Source of the DNA: Calditrichota bacterium
GTDB lineage: Bacteria; Electryoneota; RPQS01
Direction of reading: 5' to 3'
DNA: 64,000 bases
Assembly (NCBI GenBank): GCA_020637395.1
Contig: JACJWA010000001.1
Span: 1-64,000, forward strand
Positions 11,701-18,232 of this stretch are shown here, piece by piece; position 1 is the stretch's first letter; each line of letters opens with the position of its first letter. The notes under the pieces were generated by a model that was given only the letters and a program-made list of their open reading frames with translations, was not told the origin of the DNA and did not search any database. The translations under genes and the position numbers were made by a program.

Positions 11701-11965
11701 CTATCAGAACTACCCGAATCCGTTCAACCCGACCACCGAGATCCGGTTCGATCTGCCAGAAGCGATTCATGCTGAACTGAAGGTGTTTAACATCCTCGGT
11801 CAGGAAGTTGTTACGCTGGTGGATGATGTACGCAACCCCGGAGCCTACCGCGTCCTTTGGGACGGCAAGAACGCCGGTGGAATGACCGTCGCATCAGGCG
11901 TCTATGTCTACCAGCTGAAGACCGCGAACTTCACGAATGCCAAGAAAATGGTGCTGATCAGATAG
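5723..11965 (+). CDS. giant modular secreted protein with two beta-helix regions and type IX-like C-terminal domain
   Basis: A 2080-residue exported protein with a signal peptide of about 26 residues. About residues 27-860 form a large aromatic-rich domain that I cannot place; segments such as DGIMWYWGSS and several Trp/Asp clusters recall glycoside hydrolase barrels, but no catalytic pair can be assigned. About residues 870-1180 and 1400-1690 are beta-helix-like repeats (short Asn/Ile/Gly strand ladders). Between them lies a helical TPR-like stretch (about 1240-1350). A charged Lys/Glu linker (about 1760-1830), another helical segment and the sorting domain (YQNYPNPFNPTT, ILGQEVV, GVYVYQL) follow. 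It shares its module order with the 1005-residue protein upstream. Surface polysaccharide binding or cleavage is possible but unproven. Confidence 0.8.
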   Translation: MQRITAPLSIQLLCALLLAGFQNALAFDVSAYYDPRSLLMVHMRENYGCWQLGNCTPDPNDAACSKENQDIWLSNLQNNDEALQWLEDLGVTTLCVFYPKDSTHYWPDLQNYDFDVMNGLQDNTLYRYFEAQNHEVVFADQGDDYVAPDTAIGSWGKYTSIEENVQLDVLNNRGNVLRFDTLAADTFFRPAKNFDWWLGWQRSWDDSPMTFVTTIRGKVDSSVTDTVVIARLYFFCRIPGWWRDGVGNDPDKTWARFGPVEIRNHDFDDGAPFFGKEKYWTTPNTFDYFAEGGTAWPDEVVPPTTYGSTVNEPFKHGTTRWNWHEYEYRFVIKTTGALPFSLYDMSVSDLAYHELFEAESTPTFDSLTYFADQVGNKFQEVKNVSSGKLINWYYDEWDPPFNRPMAKTTGILNQRFGVGLLVNGGGVTYDGGGWRGTFHEELDDQGTHVDVEMNEFYPLSGDSTCQPSQTVLPEYGDRAMMVPNGFWTEYSSDAPYLVFEEADCPDTNKCVYPDSCDGEPCSEDSTPCPFTFESFSGKKSLQCALDVDLWGRRGLDVPYGLVPQPDSGAYPGLIRQIELVKERGTKHWMLIQTRGEYARNYDRSDFDWYGSGRIATPNEVELLAWLAVACNTDGIMWYWGSSLMDTTSARQDGNSGLLEFESHDDFCSPRTIVKTPQYYAAKEVAHKIHEIAPTLDALEFVKTYASRAFETNYPNSNLEATWIDTLAMGSVVTQYDSILVVDGLATFPPSDNGWSTARDENEYIQVSRFRTPGVTENDYWFLIVNRRALEDEKRRVRLSFEVDTLYEEIDYMVEYLLQDSAAMCSTYSIHARPGAGRKLYVDLEPGEAELLHVFIMDTTDLVIEDDTVTLKAPAYYNRNIVLRNANVTIIPDTAIQHYTYIKGSEAVQAWKDSLEILFAPGKGIILAEPDSGETNKLTILGNDSTQIILKCSKGGDFRWKGIDLSGWSNKSSVSLQNTIVAHAEFGIFTSGKKNTDSLVACKFLNNRIGVYANGQRTLYVTDCTFESNDIGIQLQSGTVLRGINTSVTGSRRHGILAVKGCTVDIDSVIVSDGSTGGKTFGGIRTVNSDTWAKCCKIVENQGIGYESVGGSAVFASIDTSYRRLGANWFCNNGREELVLDGPMFVWLKDGYNSVFDTVNVDLRELIWVSHDSLNASLDWTNNHWNGLTSNEDISVHFRSTAMDSALTPDCEPSLELQPDLCYLPQITPDSAPCIVEGIQEEFGLDFVTAETVYQNTLANASPSCPTVATVNRLLAVNYLAGTSASTTLGYLDAVLDTASDVATRHAAKLGVAMTLSEGFANWDSALTIYQQVIDSADGDIYRKIDGQVGLLMTEMREEESDTVDGLTYAELSDFLDSLDQILGQRFVWTQYEITDSVVMYAPTRVDSMINVRGDGVLTILPHPGYSNPVVEFVDHGAINVFGTDTTKAKGKLYVYGKPDNRVVLHWADSTGTKNVHSDRGFVKLRNADFRGNGFVNQTEDLQGYYTGMRRATFQADSCSFTWFDEGVMVKATDTTSYMNACTLSYMGGSTSYSGYGADLILLKADQFRIEDCVFEGNDGVGIYHALSYDVTISNTTIRNGAKVGLLGASSAGSNARVECCTFEENGDSLAELWTLGVLYDLVEGHNSFSDSTGPLIKSSDPSYVDIENGENFFEVWGDGRYLESGDTNDVWDVTWNTWSPAMPDDSTFFDYLWPMTPSKWTVDSSLTDFVACGESGVSSMGGGGWLVLNPGDATSGLYSSDEDDNLKTKDPAEETVQKKSDRKSNHSEQKFAETTKKELRSAAQTRKLAKIDLAVQHHRELADWRNLRSERSGSRLVQEAMRFVTEHRGSEFTPAALTLIAGAPRKGAVGNTSSKFLRAFADESKDKSLRNLSRRLACQALAFEGKPAEALAGLEEMISRSGSPRDSLQALLDAMLLYYDFHGTGKLQPRTPQVVVTDPYDLVKLSLDIVLRLDDPDLGLDNKQLGIPTSYELYQNYPNPFNPTTEIRFDLPEAIHAELKVFNILGQEVVTLVDDVRNPGAYRVLWDGKNAGGMTVASGVYVYQLKTANFTNAKKMVLIR

Positions 11966-12223
11966 AGAATAAAATGCCAGGGAAGTTGACCGGTCGCGGC
12001 AGCTTCTCTGAACTTGGAACTGACGAGAGAAGGAACTGGCTCTGTGTGGACAGTGCTCGCTTCAATGCTGGACAGCAGTAGAGAATGATTCATTACTGTT
12101 ACAAAGTCGCCATGTACGGCAACAAACGCGGAGACTAACGGATTGTTTGGGAGCTCAACAATGACGAAGAAGCCAACAAATCCAGCTTCAACATGCAATC
12201 CCAACCGACATTCGGAGGCTCGG

Positions 12224-13504
12224 ATGATACAGCGAAGTAGACTCCACATGGCACACCTGATGATCGGGTTTGCTCTTTTGTTTGGGACCCTTGATGAAAG
12301 CAATTGTAATAACTGTGCTTATGCGTGTGGCCAGACATGGACAAATCTGGGTGCGCCGCCGTCAACTTCATTGATCCAGAACGCCGTTCTTTCCAGTGCC
12401 GAACTCACGACCTTCATCTGTGGAACATCCCGGGACTTTCAGGACCCAAACTCAGGTGGAATCTTCAAACGAATAGTGGATAATCCCAACTGGTATAACT
12501 CCGGCCTTGTCTATCACGATGTTAACGACTTAGCACGATTAGATTTCTCGTCCAACGGTCTGCTTGCCGCCACGTCAGAAGGACTATATAGATCGGACGA
12601 CGAAGCGGAAACATGGAATTTGATTACCACAGCTGGCTCAGGAGGATTGAGAGATCAAGTTTCAATAGCTGTTTCGCCATTCGACTCAAGCGAGTGGATT
12701 CTTGGCTCGATCGAGCTCGGGATAGGAAGCCTGTATGCTTCAAGTGATCTCGGAGAGAACTGGGAGCTGCTACGACTCACAATTCCTTCCGTAGACATCA
12801 CATATTCTCCCACCTCAAACGAAATCATCTACATGGCTGGAGGTCACTTCTCGAGATACAACTTGGAACTCGATTCTCTTGAGGTACTTCATGAGTTCTT
12901 TGGTCAATTTGTTGTGTCCATTGAGGCTCATCCCTCACGACCATGGATCTACTTCTGCGCAGAAGACACCATTGGACGTTATGATGAGGTAACCGGGGAA
13001 CTGTCAGTGGTGCCGCTTCCTGGAACAGGAGTCGCGTACAGGTGTTTATTCCTACCGCCTGATTCATTAATCGTCGGTACGGAGGGTGGGCTTTACGCAG
13101 TCGATGAGAATCTCGAAAGCTTTCGAAGCATAGACGATGATCATGGGAGCGGAGAACCACTAGTTTGCTTGGACTATCTTCAAGCAGTGAGTTTCTCTGG
13201 AGGCCTTCACTGTCGAGATTTATCAAGCAGCGCTGACTATAAGGAGTCGCAAGCAGAATTGCTTCAGCTACTCGCATTTCCCAATCCAGTAGCCTCAACA
13301 CTTTTTTTGTCTAGTGGCTTCACCGGACAGGTTAAGATACTTAACCTACTTGGGCAAGAGGTGAAACGCGTTGACATGAAGCGAGGGATTCCCCTTAGTG
13401 TGGATATAACTGGTTTAACAACGGGTACCTATTTCCTACTTCATATGTCACGCTTAGAACAGAGAGATGTGACAAACGTTGTTTCAATTACAGTCGTAAG
13501 ATAA
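12224..13504 (+). CDS. secreted BNR-like propeller protein with type IX-like C-terminal domain
   Basis: A 426-residue secreted protein. The reading frame is open further upstream, but the ATG at 12224 has GGAGG at 12214-12218 and opens the signal peptide (basic MIQRSRLH, hydrophobic core MIGFALLFGT), so I take it as the start. The body has repeats of the form GLYRSDDEAETWNLI and SLYASSDLGENWELL, the Ser-x-Asp-x-Gly-x-x-Trp signature of BNR/sialidase-type or photosystem-stability-factor-like propellers. The end (FPNPVASTLFLSSG, LLGQEV, GTYFLLH) is a type IX sorting domain. A catalytic sialidase role is not indicated. Confidence 0.75.
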   Translation: MIQRSRLHMAHLMIGFALLFGTLDESNCNNCAYACGQTWTNLGAPPSTSLIQNAVLSSAELTTFICGTSRDFQDPNSGGIFKRIVDNPNWYNSGLVYHDVNDLARLDFSSNGLLAATSEGLYRSDDEAETWNLITTAGSGGLRDQVSIAVSPFDSSEWILGSIELGIGSLYASSDLGENWELLRLTIPSVDITYSPTSNEIIYMAGGHFSRYNLELDSLEVLHEFFGQFVVSIEAHPSRPWIYFCAEDTIGRYDEVTGELSVVPLPGTGVAYRCLFLPPDSLIVGTEGGLYAVDENLESFRSIDDDHGSGEPLVCLDYLQAVSFSGGLHCRDLSSSADYKESQAELLQLLAFPNPVASTLFLSSGFTGQVKILNLLGQEVKRVDMKRGIPLSVDITGLTTGTYFLLHMSRLEQRDVTNVVSITVVR

Positions 13505-13514
13505 AGGAAATGTA

Positions 13515-13625
13515 ATGTGCAAGCACTACTTCCGTGCTTTGAGAACATTCTGTTTGCTAGTTGCTCTCATCGCTTCACTCCAACTTGCTCGCGGCCAAGC
13601 AATCACTACCATCGAATGGCTGTAA
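13515..13625 (+). pseudogene. secreted-protein gene truncated just after its signal peptide by an IS element
   Basis: An ATG at 13515, with an AAAGGA ribosome site just upstream, opens a good signal peptide (MCKHYFRALRTFCLLVALIA, then SLQLARGQ) followed by only eight more residues and TAA. The last codons, CTG TAA, overlap the TGT end of the IS3-type element at 13621, so the stop appears to be supplied by the insertion sequence. No convincing continuation of the gene is visible beyond the right end of the element, so the rest may have been deleted. Confidence 0.65.
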
Positions 13626-13789
13626 ACCGTCAGCACATTTGGGACAGTTGGTCCAGTAGTGTTAGTGGATGGTTTGTGATGTAAGTACAGCCGCGCCGCG
13701 CGACTGTACTTAACGCAAGTGACCAGGTTTTGTGTTGCGTTCCCTTCGATGAGATGTTATCATGTATCATCGAAGAAGGAGGGCTGACC

Positions 13790-14158
13790 ATGCCCAGGCG
13801 AAAGAAGCAGGTTGCGGCGGCAGCGCCGAAGGAAAGCGCGGCGCAGCTGATCAAGACGGTGCGGCGGCAGACGCGGATGAAGTACAGCGCGGAAGACAAG
13901 ATCCGCATCGTGCTGGAAGGGCTGCGGGGCGATCATCCGGTGGCCGTGTTGTGCCGGCGGGAAGGCGTGAGCGCCAACGTGTACTACAATTGGCTGAAGG
14001 AGTTCATGGAAGCGGGCAAGGCGCGTCTGAAGGGCGAAGCGGTGCGCGGCGCGACCAAAGGGGAAGTGGAGTCGTATCGTCGTCAGAACGAAGAGCTGCG
14101 TCAGACGGTGGCCGATCTGATGCTGGAGGTGCGTACGCTCAAAAAAAGTCTCTTCTAA
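13790..14158 (+). CDS. IS3-family transposase OrfA (DNA-binding HTH protein)
   Basis: A 122-residue OrfA. It starts at the ATG at 13790 behind a GAAGGAGGG ribosome site. The N-terminus is basic (MPRRKKQ). An HTH_Tnp_1-type region spans about residues 35-85 (YSAEDKIRIVLEGLRG, then LCRREGVSANVYYNWLKEF), followed by a leucine-heptad helix (about 95-120) that mediates OrfA/OrfAB assembly in the family. Translation either stops at TAA 14156-14158 or shifts -1 on the A7 run at 14141-14147 to give the OrfAB transposase. Confidence 0.9.
   Translation: MPRRKKQVAAAAPKESAAQLIKTVRRQTRMKYSAEDKIRIVLEGLRGDHPVAVLCRREGVSANVYYNWLKEFMEAGKARLKGEAVRGATKGEVESYRRQNEELRQTVADLMLEVRTLKKSLF
14142..14148 (+). other. 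A-AAA-AAG programmed -1 frameshift site
   Basis: The heptamer A AAA AAG lies at the end of orfA, 8 nt before its stop codon. Slippage by -1 joins orfA to the orfB frame, as in other IS3-family elements. I did not identify the stimulatory downstream structure with confidence. Confidence 0.75.
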
Positions 14159-15180
14159 AGCGCAAGGCGAAGCGCTATGCCCGGCACACGTCCGAGCAGA
14201 AGCAGGATCTTCTGCGGTTGGTGGACACTGCGGCGCTGTCGATCCGCCGTTGTTTGAAGCGTTTGAAGCTTCCCAAGAGCACATACTACCGCTGGCAAAG
14301 TCAGGGAACACTGGCGGACCGGTCATCCGCGCCGCGCCGTGTCTGGAACAAGCTGCTCGAAGAGGAAGAGAGCACCATCATCGCCAACGCTTTGCTCGAC
14401 GGCGATCTGTCACCGCGCCAACTGGCGTTCAGGATTACCGATGACGGCGGGTTCAGTGTCAGCGAGAGCACGGTCTATCGCATTCTGAAGCGCAACGGGT
14501 TAGCGCGGGAGTTGCCGCAGATCATCCCGGCGGCCAAAGAGTATCATCGCAAGACGTCCCGGGTGAACGAACTGTGGCAGACCGATCTGACGGAGCTGAT
14601 GTTGCCGGACTGGGGCACACATCCGTTGGGCAGCGTGGTGGATGACTTCAGCCGGTTCTCGATCGTGTTCCGCCGCCTGCGCAACTCGAAAGGCGACACG
14701 GTGCAGGAGCTGATTGCGCAGGCGATTGCCGAGACTGGTATGGAAGAAGTCCCGCGTCACGAGCGTGTGCAACTACTGAGCGACAACGGTGCCTGCTACA
14801 AATGGGGCGCGTTCAACACCTACTTGAAGAGTCTGGGGATCCATCACATCTTCTCGATGCGCAATCATCCCCAGACCAACGGCAAAGTGGAACGTCTGAA
14901 CCGCACGGCTAAGGAAAAGCTGCAGCTAATCGTGCATGCGTCACCGGAGGCGTTCGACCGCGCGCTGGAGGAGTTCCGGCACTGGTACAACTATGAACAC
15001 TACCACAAAGGCATCGGCAATCTGCATCCCGCCGATGTCTACTTCGGCCGGGCTGAAGCCATCCTCAAACAGCGGCAACTGCTCAAAGAACAAACAAAAA
15101 AGGCCCGTAAACAGGCCAATCTAAATCCTAACCAAAAACCACGAAGGAAACGTAACTTACGAACCAAATCCCTCCATTAA
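14143..15180 (+). CDS. IS3-family transposase OrfB (rve integrase core, made by frameshift)
   Basis: This frame follows the slippery site and ends at TAA 15178-15180, giving about 345 residues. It has an HTH_21-like region (ALSIRRCLKRLKLPKSTYYR) and then an RNase H-fold integrase core with the DD35E triad: Asp in VNELWQTDLTEL, Asp in VQLLSDNGACY, and Glu in NGKVERLNRTAK, 35 residues after the second Asp. The C-terminus is basic. There is no good independent start codon near its beginning, which supports production as an OrfAB fusion. The element appears competent. Confidence 0.9.
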   Translation, partial: KKSLLKRKAKRYARHTSEQKQDLLRLVDTAALSIRRCLKRLKLPKSTYYRWQSQGTLADRSSAPRRVWNKLLEEEESTIIANALLDGDLSPRQLAFRITDDGGFSVSESTVYRILKRNGLARELPQIIPAAKEYHRKTSRVNELWQTDLTELMLPDWGTHPLGSVVDDFSRFSIVFRRLRNSKGDTVQELIAQAIAETGMEEVPRHERVQLLSDNGACYKWGAFNTYLKSLGIHHIFSMRNHPQTNGKVERLNRTAKEKLQLIVHASPEAFDRALEEFRHWYNYEHYHKGIGNLHPADVYFGRAEAILKQRQLLKEQTKKARKQANLNPNQKPRRKRNLRTKSLH

Positions 15181-15220
15181 TCTAAACCAAAAAGTGTCCC
15201 ATTTCTTCTGACGACCAACA

Positions 15221-15496
15221 ATCTTAACCATTATTACTGCCTTCAATCCATAGGTATGGCATTGGAAGATCGAGCTATGTTCGTATAGATTGATCGCGTG
15301 AGTTCGATCGGTTGTCCAAGCCGATCACACATGCCGCGGTACAATTTCGTTACGCGCGATCTAGAAATTCCATTCCGATTCGCCCTAATCTAATCGAATG
15401 TCAGCCTCTTTCCGCACGCTCTCGCTCCGACAAATCGTCCAATGTCGTCTCGTCAACGTTTTGATGCTCTTGTAAATTACGAGTTTTGAGGCCGTT
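15221..15496. other. intergenic DNA right of the IS element, no gene seen
   Basis: Translations on both strands give only short frames. There is no 5' half of a tRNA-Ser here (no GGAGAG acceptor strand upstream of the fragment at 15497). It may be leftover flank from the deleted secreted-protein gene or from an old integration. Confidence 0.5.
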
Positions 15497-15550
15497 GGAA
15501 GGCGTGCATACGGGAAACCGTATCGGGGGTTCGAATCCCCCTCTCTCCGC
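15497..15550 (+). pseudogene. 3' fragment of a tRNA-Ser gene (copy 1)
   Basis: These 54 nt have the 3' half of a class II tRNA: a long variable arm hairpin (ATACGG / CCGTAT with a GAAA loop), a T arm (GGGGG TTCGAAT CCCCC) and a 3' acceptor strand TCTCTCC followed by GC. The 5' half (acceptor, D arm, anticodon) is missing. A copy matching at 51 of 54 positions lies at 18233. Such fragments are typical of attachment sites left by integrases that target tRNA 3' ends. Confidence 0.8.
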
Positions 15551-15559
15551 AGATGACTT

Positions 15560-15587
15560 AGCCCTTGACATGTGGATGTCAGGGGCT
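15560..15587 (+). terminator. rho-independent terminator after tRNA-Ser fragment 1
   Basis: A 12-bp stem (AGCCCTTGACAT paired with ATGTCAGGGGCT, one G-U pair) with a GTGG loop is followed by TTGTCTT. Its position directly after the tRNA fragment suggests that it travelled with the tRNA 3' end. Confidence 0.7.
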
Positions 15588-15811
15588 TTGTCTTCTCCAG
15601 ATTCGATGCGGAACTGGAGATGTGCAATTTTCTACTATTTTTTCAACATAAAGATGTTGTAAAATTTAACGTTATGTCAGGTGGGGAGTCGCCATTTGCG
15701 ACCGACGACCCTTGGCTTCACTTGTTGCAAGTGAAGGAGAGCATCTGTAACTTCATATGAATGGTGGATGTACCACAATGGCACACTTGAGGTTGAGTAG
15801 AAAGGACAAAA
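15588..15811 (+). other. leader region before the islet genes
   Basis: It contains one short open frame (15674-15760, 28 codons) without a convincing ribosome site, which I do not call as a gene. The rest is AT-rich and probably holds the promoter for the following genes. Confidence 0.4.
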
Positions 15812-16312
15812 ATGTCATATCAGATTTCTGAAGTCATTTTTGATTGGTTACACAGAAAGCGCCTGATTTCAACGGTTGCAAGGCACATGGGTGTTGTTGA
15901 AAACACATTGATTGCCAAGCTCAGACCAACTACTCAGACCGCGAAACTGGCGGCGGATGATTTGATTCCACTTTTTGAAGCAATCCGCAAGGCGGGGTAT
16001 GGGAACGAGTTTGTGGGGATCGTCCGAGAGTACACCCGGCGTCTTGAAGGTGAACTGCGGGATATTCCAGGGTCGCTCGATATGCAGTCGCAAATCTATC
16101 GGTTGATGAGCGGAATCGGTAGCATCGCTGAACATTTGGTTGATAGTGCACGACATTCCGATGAGAAAGAGGTCGTTGCGTTGCTAAATAAGCTTCGTAC
16201 AGAGGTACTTCCAGTAGTCATGCAGCTTGAGGCCACTATGGCCGACAAGCTTTCGCAAATTCGAAAATTGAGGCGCAGCTCCGGTGAGGAGCCAGAAGGT
16301 CAGTATTCATAA
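15812..16312 (+). CDS. CII-like phage-type regulatory protein
   Basis: A 166-residue protein starting at the ATG at 15812 behind AAAGGA. Residues 10-55 (LHRKRLISTVARHMGVVENT, then LIAKLRP and LAADDLIPLFEAIRKAG) resemble the lambda-CII/CP76 group of phage regulators, in which an HTH segment is followed by a conserved Leu-rich 'LxxxDLIPLFEAI' helix. The C-terminal half is helical with a heptad pattern, consistent with multimerisation. It heads a three-gene same-strand set with gaps of about 20 nt. The family call is from pattern only; it may control the islet. Confidence 0.5.
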   Translation: MSYQISEVIFDWLHRKRLISTVARHMGVVENTLIAKLRPTTQTAKLAADDLIPLFEAIRKAGYGNEFVGIVREYTRRLEGELRDIPGSLDMQSQIYRLMSGIGSIAEHLVDSARHSDEKEVVALLNKLRTEVLPVVMQLEATMADKLSQIRKLRRSSGEEPEGQYS

Positions 16313-16330
16313 AGCAAAGTGGAGCAAATC

Positions 16331-16732
16331 ATGGCGGTTAGGCAATTCGCGATTCCATTGGATGATGACAGCATTCAGACTGGCGACATAACGTTCAAGA
16401 AACTGGATTCGGGTAGCGCAGATGTGCAATTCACGATTTCGAACGTCGTCGCCGCATCAACAGGGAACTCACTCAATCTCAAAACCAAGAAGAGTGGAAC
16501 CGTCACGAACCACAACTTCACGCTGACATTCAGTACTGGGAGGGCTTTGGCGACTGTATCTGCCTCTAGCCTGAGCACTATCTTCGGTGATGCGGATGGC
16601 GGTGACTGGGATTATGTTGAAGCAGAATGGACGTTGGGTGCAACTGACACACCAGTAACATCCGTTATGGAGATGACGCAGTCTGGTAACGTTTACGATT
16701 ACACCGGATGGCCCCCAAAGCAAGGAGCCTGA
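16331..16732 (+). CDS. small beta-rich protein of unknown function
   Basis: A 133-residue protein. The start is the ATG at 16331, preceded by GGAG at 16321-16324. It is rich in Thr, Ser and Asp with alternating hydrophobic residues, which suggests an all-beta fold. There is no signal peptide and no Cys. I do not recognise the family. The genes on both sides are 18-22 nt away, so the three are probably an operon. A phage-tail-like or defence-accessory role cannot be distinguished from the sequence. Confidence 0.6.
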   Translation: MAVRQFAIPLDDDSIQTGDITFKKLDSGSADVQFTISNVVAASTGNSLNLKTKKSGTVTNHNFTLTFSTGRALATVSASSLSTIFGDADGGDWDYVEAEWTLGATDTPVTSVMEMTQSGNVYDYTGWPPKQGA

Positions 16733-16754
16733 GAATACCTGAATTGGAGATTCG

Positions 16755-17387
16755 ATGGACCTATGGCTGATTGCCTACTATGTCGGTGGTGGACTTGCCA
16801 TATTCCTGTGCTGGAATCTTGGAGCCGTTTTCTATGTCCCAATGATCATGAATTTGGGCCTGGAAGTGCTTCTGGGAACCGGAGTTGTACGGGACTTGGA
16901 CATTCGTCATGTGGTGGCTGTCACTGGATTCTTGCAGGCTCTATGGGTTGTCGTGTTATCCGATGTGTTTAGGAATTGGATTGAGGGCGCGACCGTCTTT
17001 GTGCTAATTAGCCTCGCCTTCTTGGTTGGAATCTACCCTTCGGTGATGGAGCCGACTCAAAATTGGGCTCAGTCCATTCTGCTGGCTACCTTGATCATCC
17101 GAACCTGGATGTACGTGATAGTTGGTGTTGTGCTTGTGGTAATCACTCGCTCCGTGCTTCAGCCCAGCTCGCTTGGTGGGCTGGCGGATATGATTGTGAA
17201 CCCAAAGAAGAGATTTCTGTTGCCCTTGGGCTTCTGGGCAATGATCATCGTCGTCCCTCTGGAAGGGATTCCTGTGGTTGGCGATTGGATGGGAGAGAAT
17301 CGCTTTCACCTTGCCGGTACCGCACTCGTGTGGGGATGGGTACTACTCGAAATCAAGTTCTTTGTACAGTCACTTAGAATACGGTGA
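16755..17387 (+). CDS. multi-pass inner-membrane protein of unknown function
   Basis: A 210-residue protein with about six hydrophobic segments (around residues 5-30, 45-70, 75-95, 105-135, 155-175 and 185-205) and few charged loops. No transporter or enzyme motif is visible. It is the last gene of the three-gene set and is followed by a very strong terminator. Its partner could be the small beta-rich protein just upstream. Confidence 0.65.
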   Translation: MDLWLIAYYVGGGLAIFLCWNLGAVFYVPMIMNLGLEVLLGTGVVRDLDIRHVVAVTGFLQALWVVVLSDVFRNWIEGATVFVLISLAFLVGIYPSVMEPTQNWAQSILLATLIIRTWMYVIVGVVLVVITRSVLQPSSLGGLADMIVNPKKRFLLPLGFWAMIIVVPLEGIPVVGDWMGENRFHLAGTALVWGWVLLEIKFFVQSLRIR

Positions 17388-17407
17388 CGCGTCAGAGAAT
17401 CTGCATG

Positions 17408-17443
17408 CACGAAACCCCGGAATTCTTGTTCCGGGGTTTCGTG
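17408..17443 (+). terminator. strong rho-independent terminator closing the three-gene islet operon
   Basis: A perfect 15-bp stem (CACGAAACCCCGGAA at 17408-17422 paired with TTCCGGGGTTTCGTG at 17429-17443) with a 6-nt loop is followed by TTTAAGATT. The T-tract is short, but stem strength and position support the call. Confidence 0.75.
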
Positions 17444-17592
17444 TTTAAGATTACTCTCCAGAACAAATCACTAACTGGAAGATATTATATTGCAAGAACT
17501 TGAGAAGGAGCCTTTGTCCTTTGACAACGAGCAACTGTCATCTAATGTGCGTTAGTTGTGATACATCAATTTAGCAAGAGCAAGGGAGAATA

Positions 17593-17820
17593 ATGGGCAG
17601 AACCAGAAACTCAGCACCGTTGATCAAAGTGTCCGACTTCGAGTACTCGCTGCAAATGCGCGAGGCCGTTCATCAGTTTAAGCAGGCGTATCTCAAGAAG
17701 GCGCTGAAGCAGCACGGTGGCAATATAAGCCAGACTGCGCGTGCAATTGGTGTCTCCCGCAGAACGCTCCAGCTTCAGATCAAGAGATGCGAGACATCGC
17801 AAGAACAATCGGGCATTTGA
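17593..17820 (+). CDS. Fis-family HTH DNA-binding protein
   Basis: A 75-residue protein whose C-terminal half (about residues 38-66) is a Fis-type helix-turn-helix (LKQHGGNISQTARAIGVSRR, then TLQLQIKR), as at the end of NtrC-type activators and in stand-alone Fis. The first 35 residues form one helix. Its stop overlaps the start of the HNH gene (TGATG), so the two are translationally coupled. It could regulate the nuclease or the islet. Confidence 0.75.
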   Translation: MGRTRNSAPLIKVSDFEYSLQMREAVHQFKQAYLKKALKQHGGNISQTARAIGVSRRTLQLQIKRCETSQEQSGI

Positions 17821-18143
17821 TGAGCGAAGTACGCCTGCCAAAAGAATTCGGAAGGAGTTCTAGTGGTGAACCCTTCAGCAAGGCTGTGGTGGATGCAATT
17901 TGGGAGTGTGCAGAGAAGATCGTCGGGCAGCAGGACGATAACCTTCGAATGGACAGTTGCGGAGCGAAGATTCGTAGAGAATGCTATGGAATGACAAATG
18001 AGTATGGTTGGGAGATTGACCACATTCTGCCAGTAGCGGAAGGCGGTACGGACGTGCTTTCAAATCTTCAACCTTTGCATTGGGAAAATAACCGCCACAA
18101 AGGCGATTGCTACCCCAGGTGGCCTTGCAAGAAAGAGTGGTAG
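17820..18143 (+). CDS. HNH endonuclease
   Basis: A 107-residue protein. I chose the ATG at 17820 because it overlaps the stop of the Fis-type gene as TGATG; an in-frame ATG at 17787 would overlap that gene more deeply. The C-terminal half carries a compact HNH motif: EIDHILPVAEGGTD (His68), SNLQPLHWENNRHKGD (Asn82, His93). A Cys pair (47, 55) precedes it and two more Cys follow (97, 103), so a structural zinc is possible. Short HNH enzymes of this kind occur in phages, mobile elements and restriction or homing systems. Its place next to a tRNA-Ser fragment suggests an integrated-element remnant. Confidence 0.8.
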   Translation: MSEVRLPKEFGRSSSGEPFSKAVVDAIWECAEKIVGQQDDNLRMDSCGAKIRRECYGMTNEYGWEIDHILPVAEGGTDVLSNLQPLHWENNRHKGDCYPRWPCKKEW

Positions 18144-18232
18144 GATATCCAAGCTTAGCCGTGGTCTACTTCCAATTGAGTTTCGACCAACTGAGCGAAT
18201 CAAGTGTTTTCCGTGCTAAACTTCGATTGCTC

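Larger units (their letters stand above)
13621..15220 (+). mobile_element. IS3-family insertion sequence, about 1.6 kb
   Basis: It is bounded by imperfect inverted repeats. The left end begins TGT, then CGTCAG at 13628 and TGGGACA about 7 nt later. The right end, read on the other strand, begins TGT, then CGTCAG (complement of 15208-15213) and TGGGACA at the same spacing. The TG...CA ends and the orfA/orfB arrangement with a -1 slippery site are typical of the IS3 family. I see no clear target-site duplication (flanks GGC and ATC), which fits an old copy or a recombined one. Both reading frames look intact. Confidence 0.85.

Noticed and set aside
15385..15627. Minus-strand ORF of 80 codons over the tRNA-Ser fragment with an EGDSNPRYGFPYARL stretch.
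   Set aside because: A well-known spurious ORF produced by reading the antisense of tRNA-Ser 3' ends.
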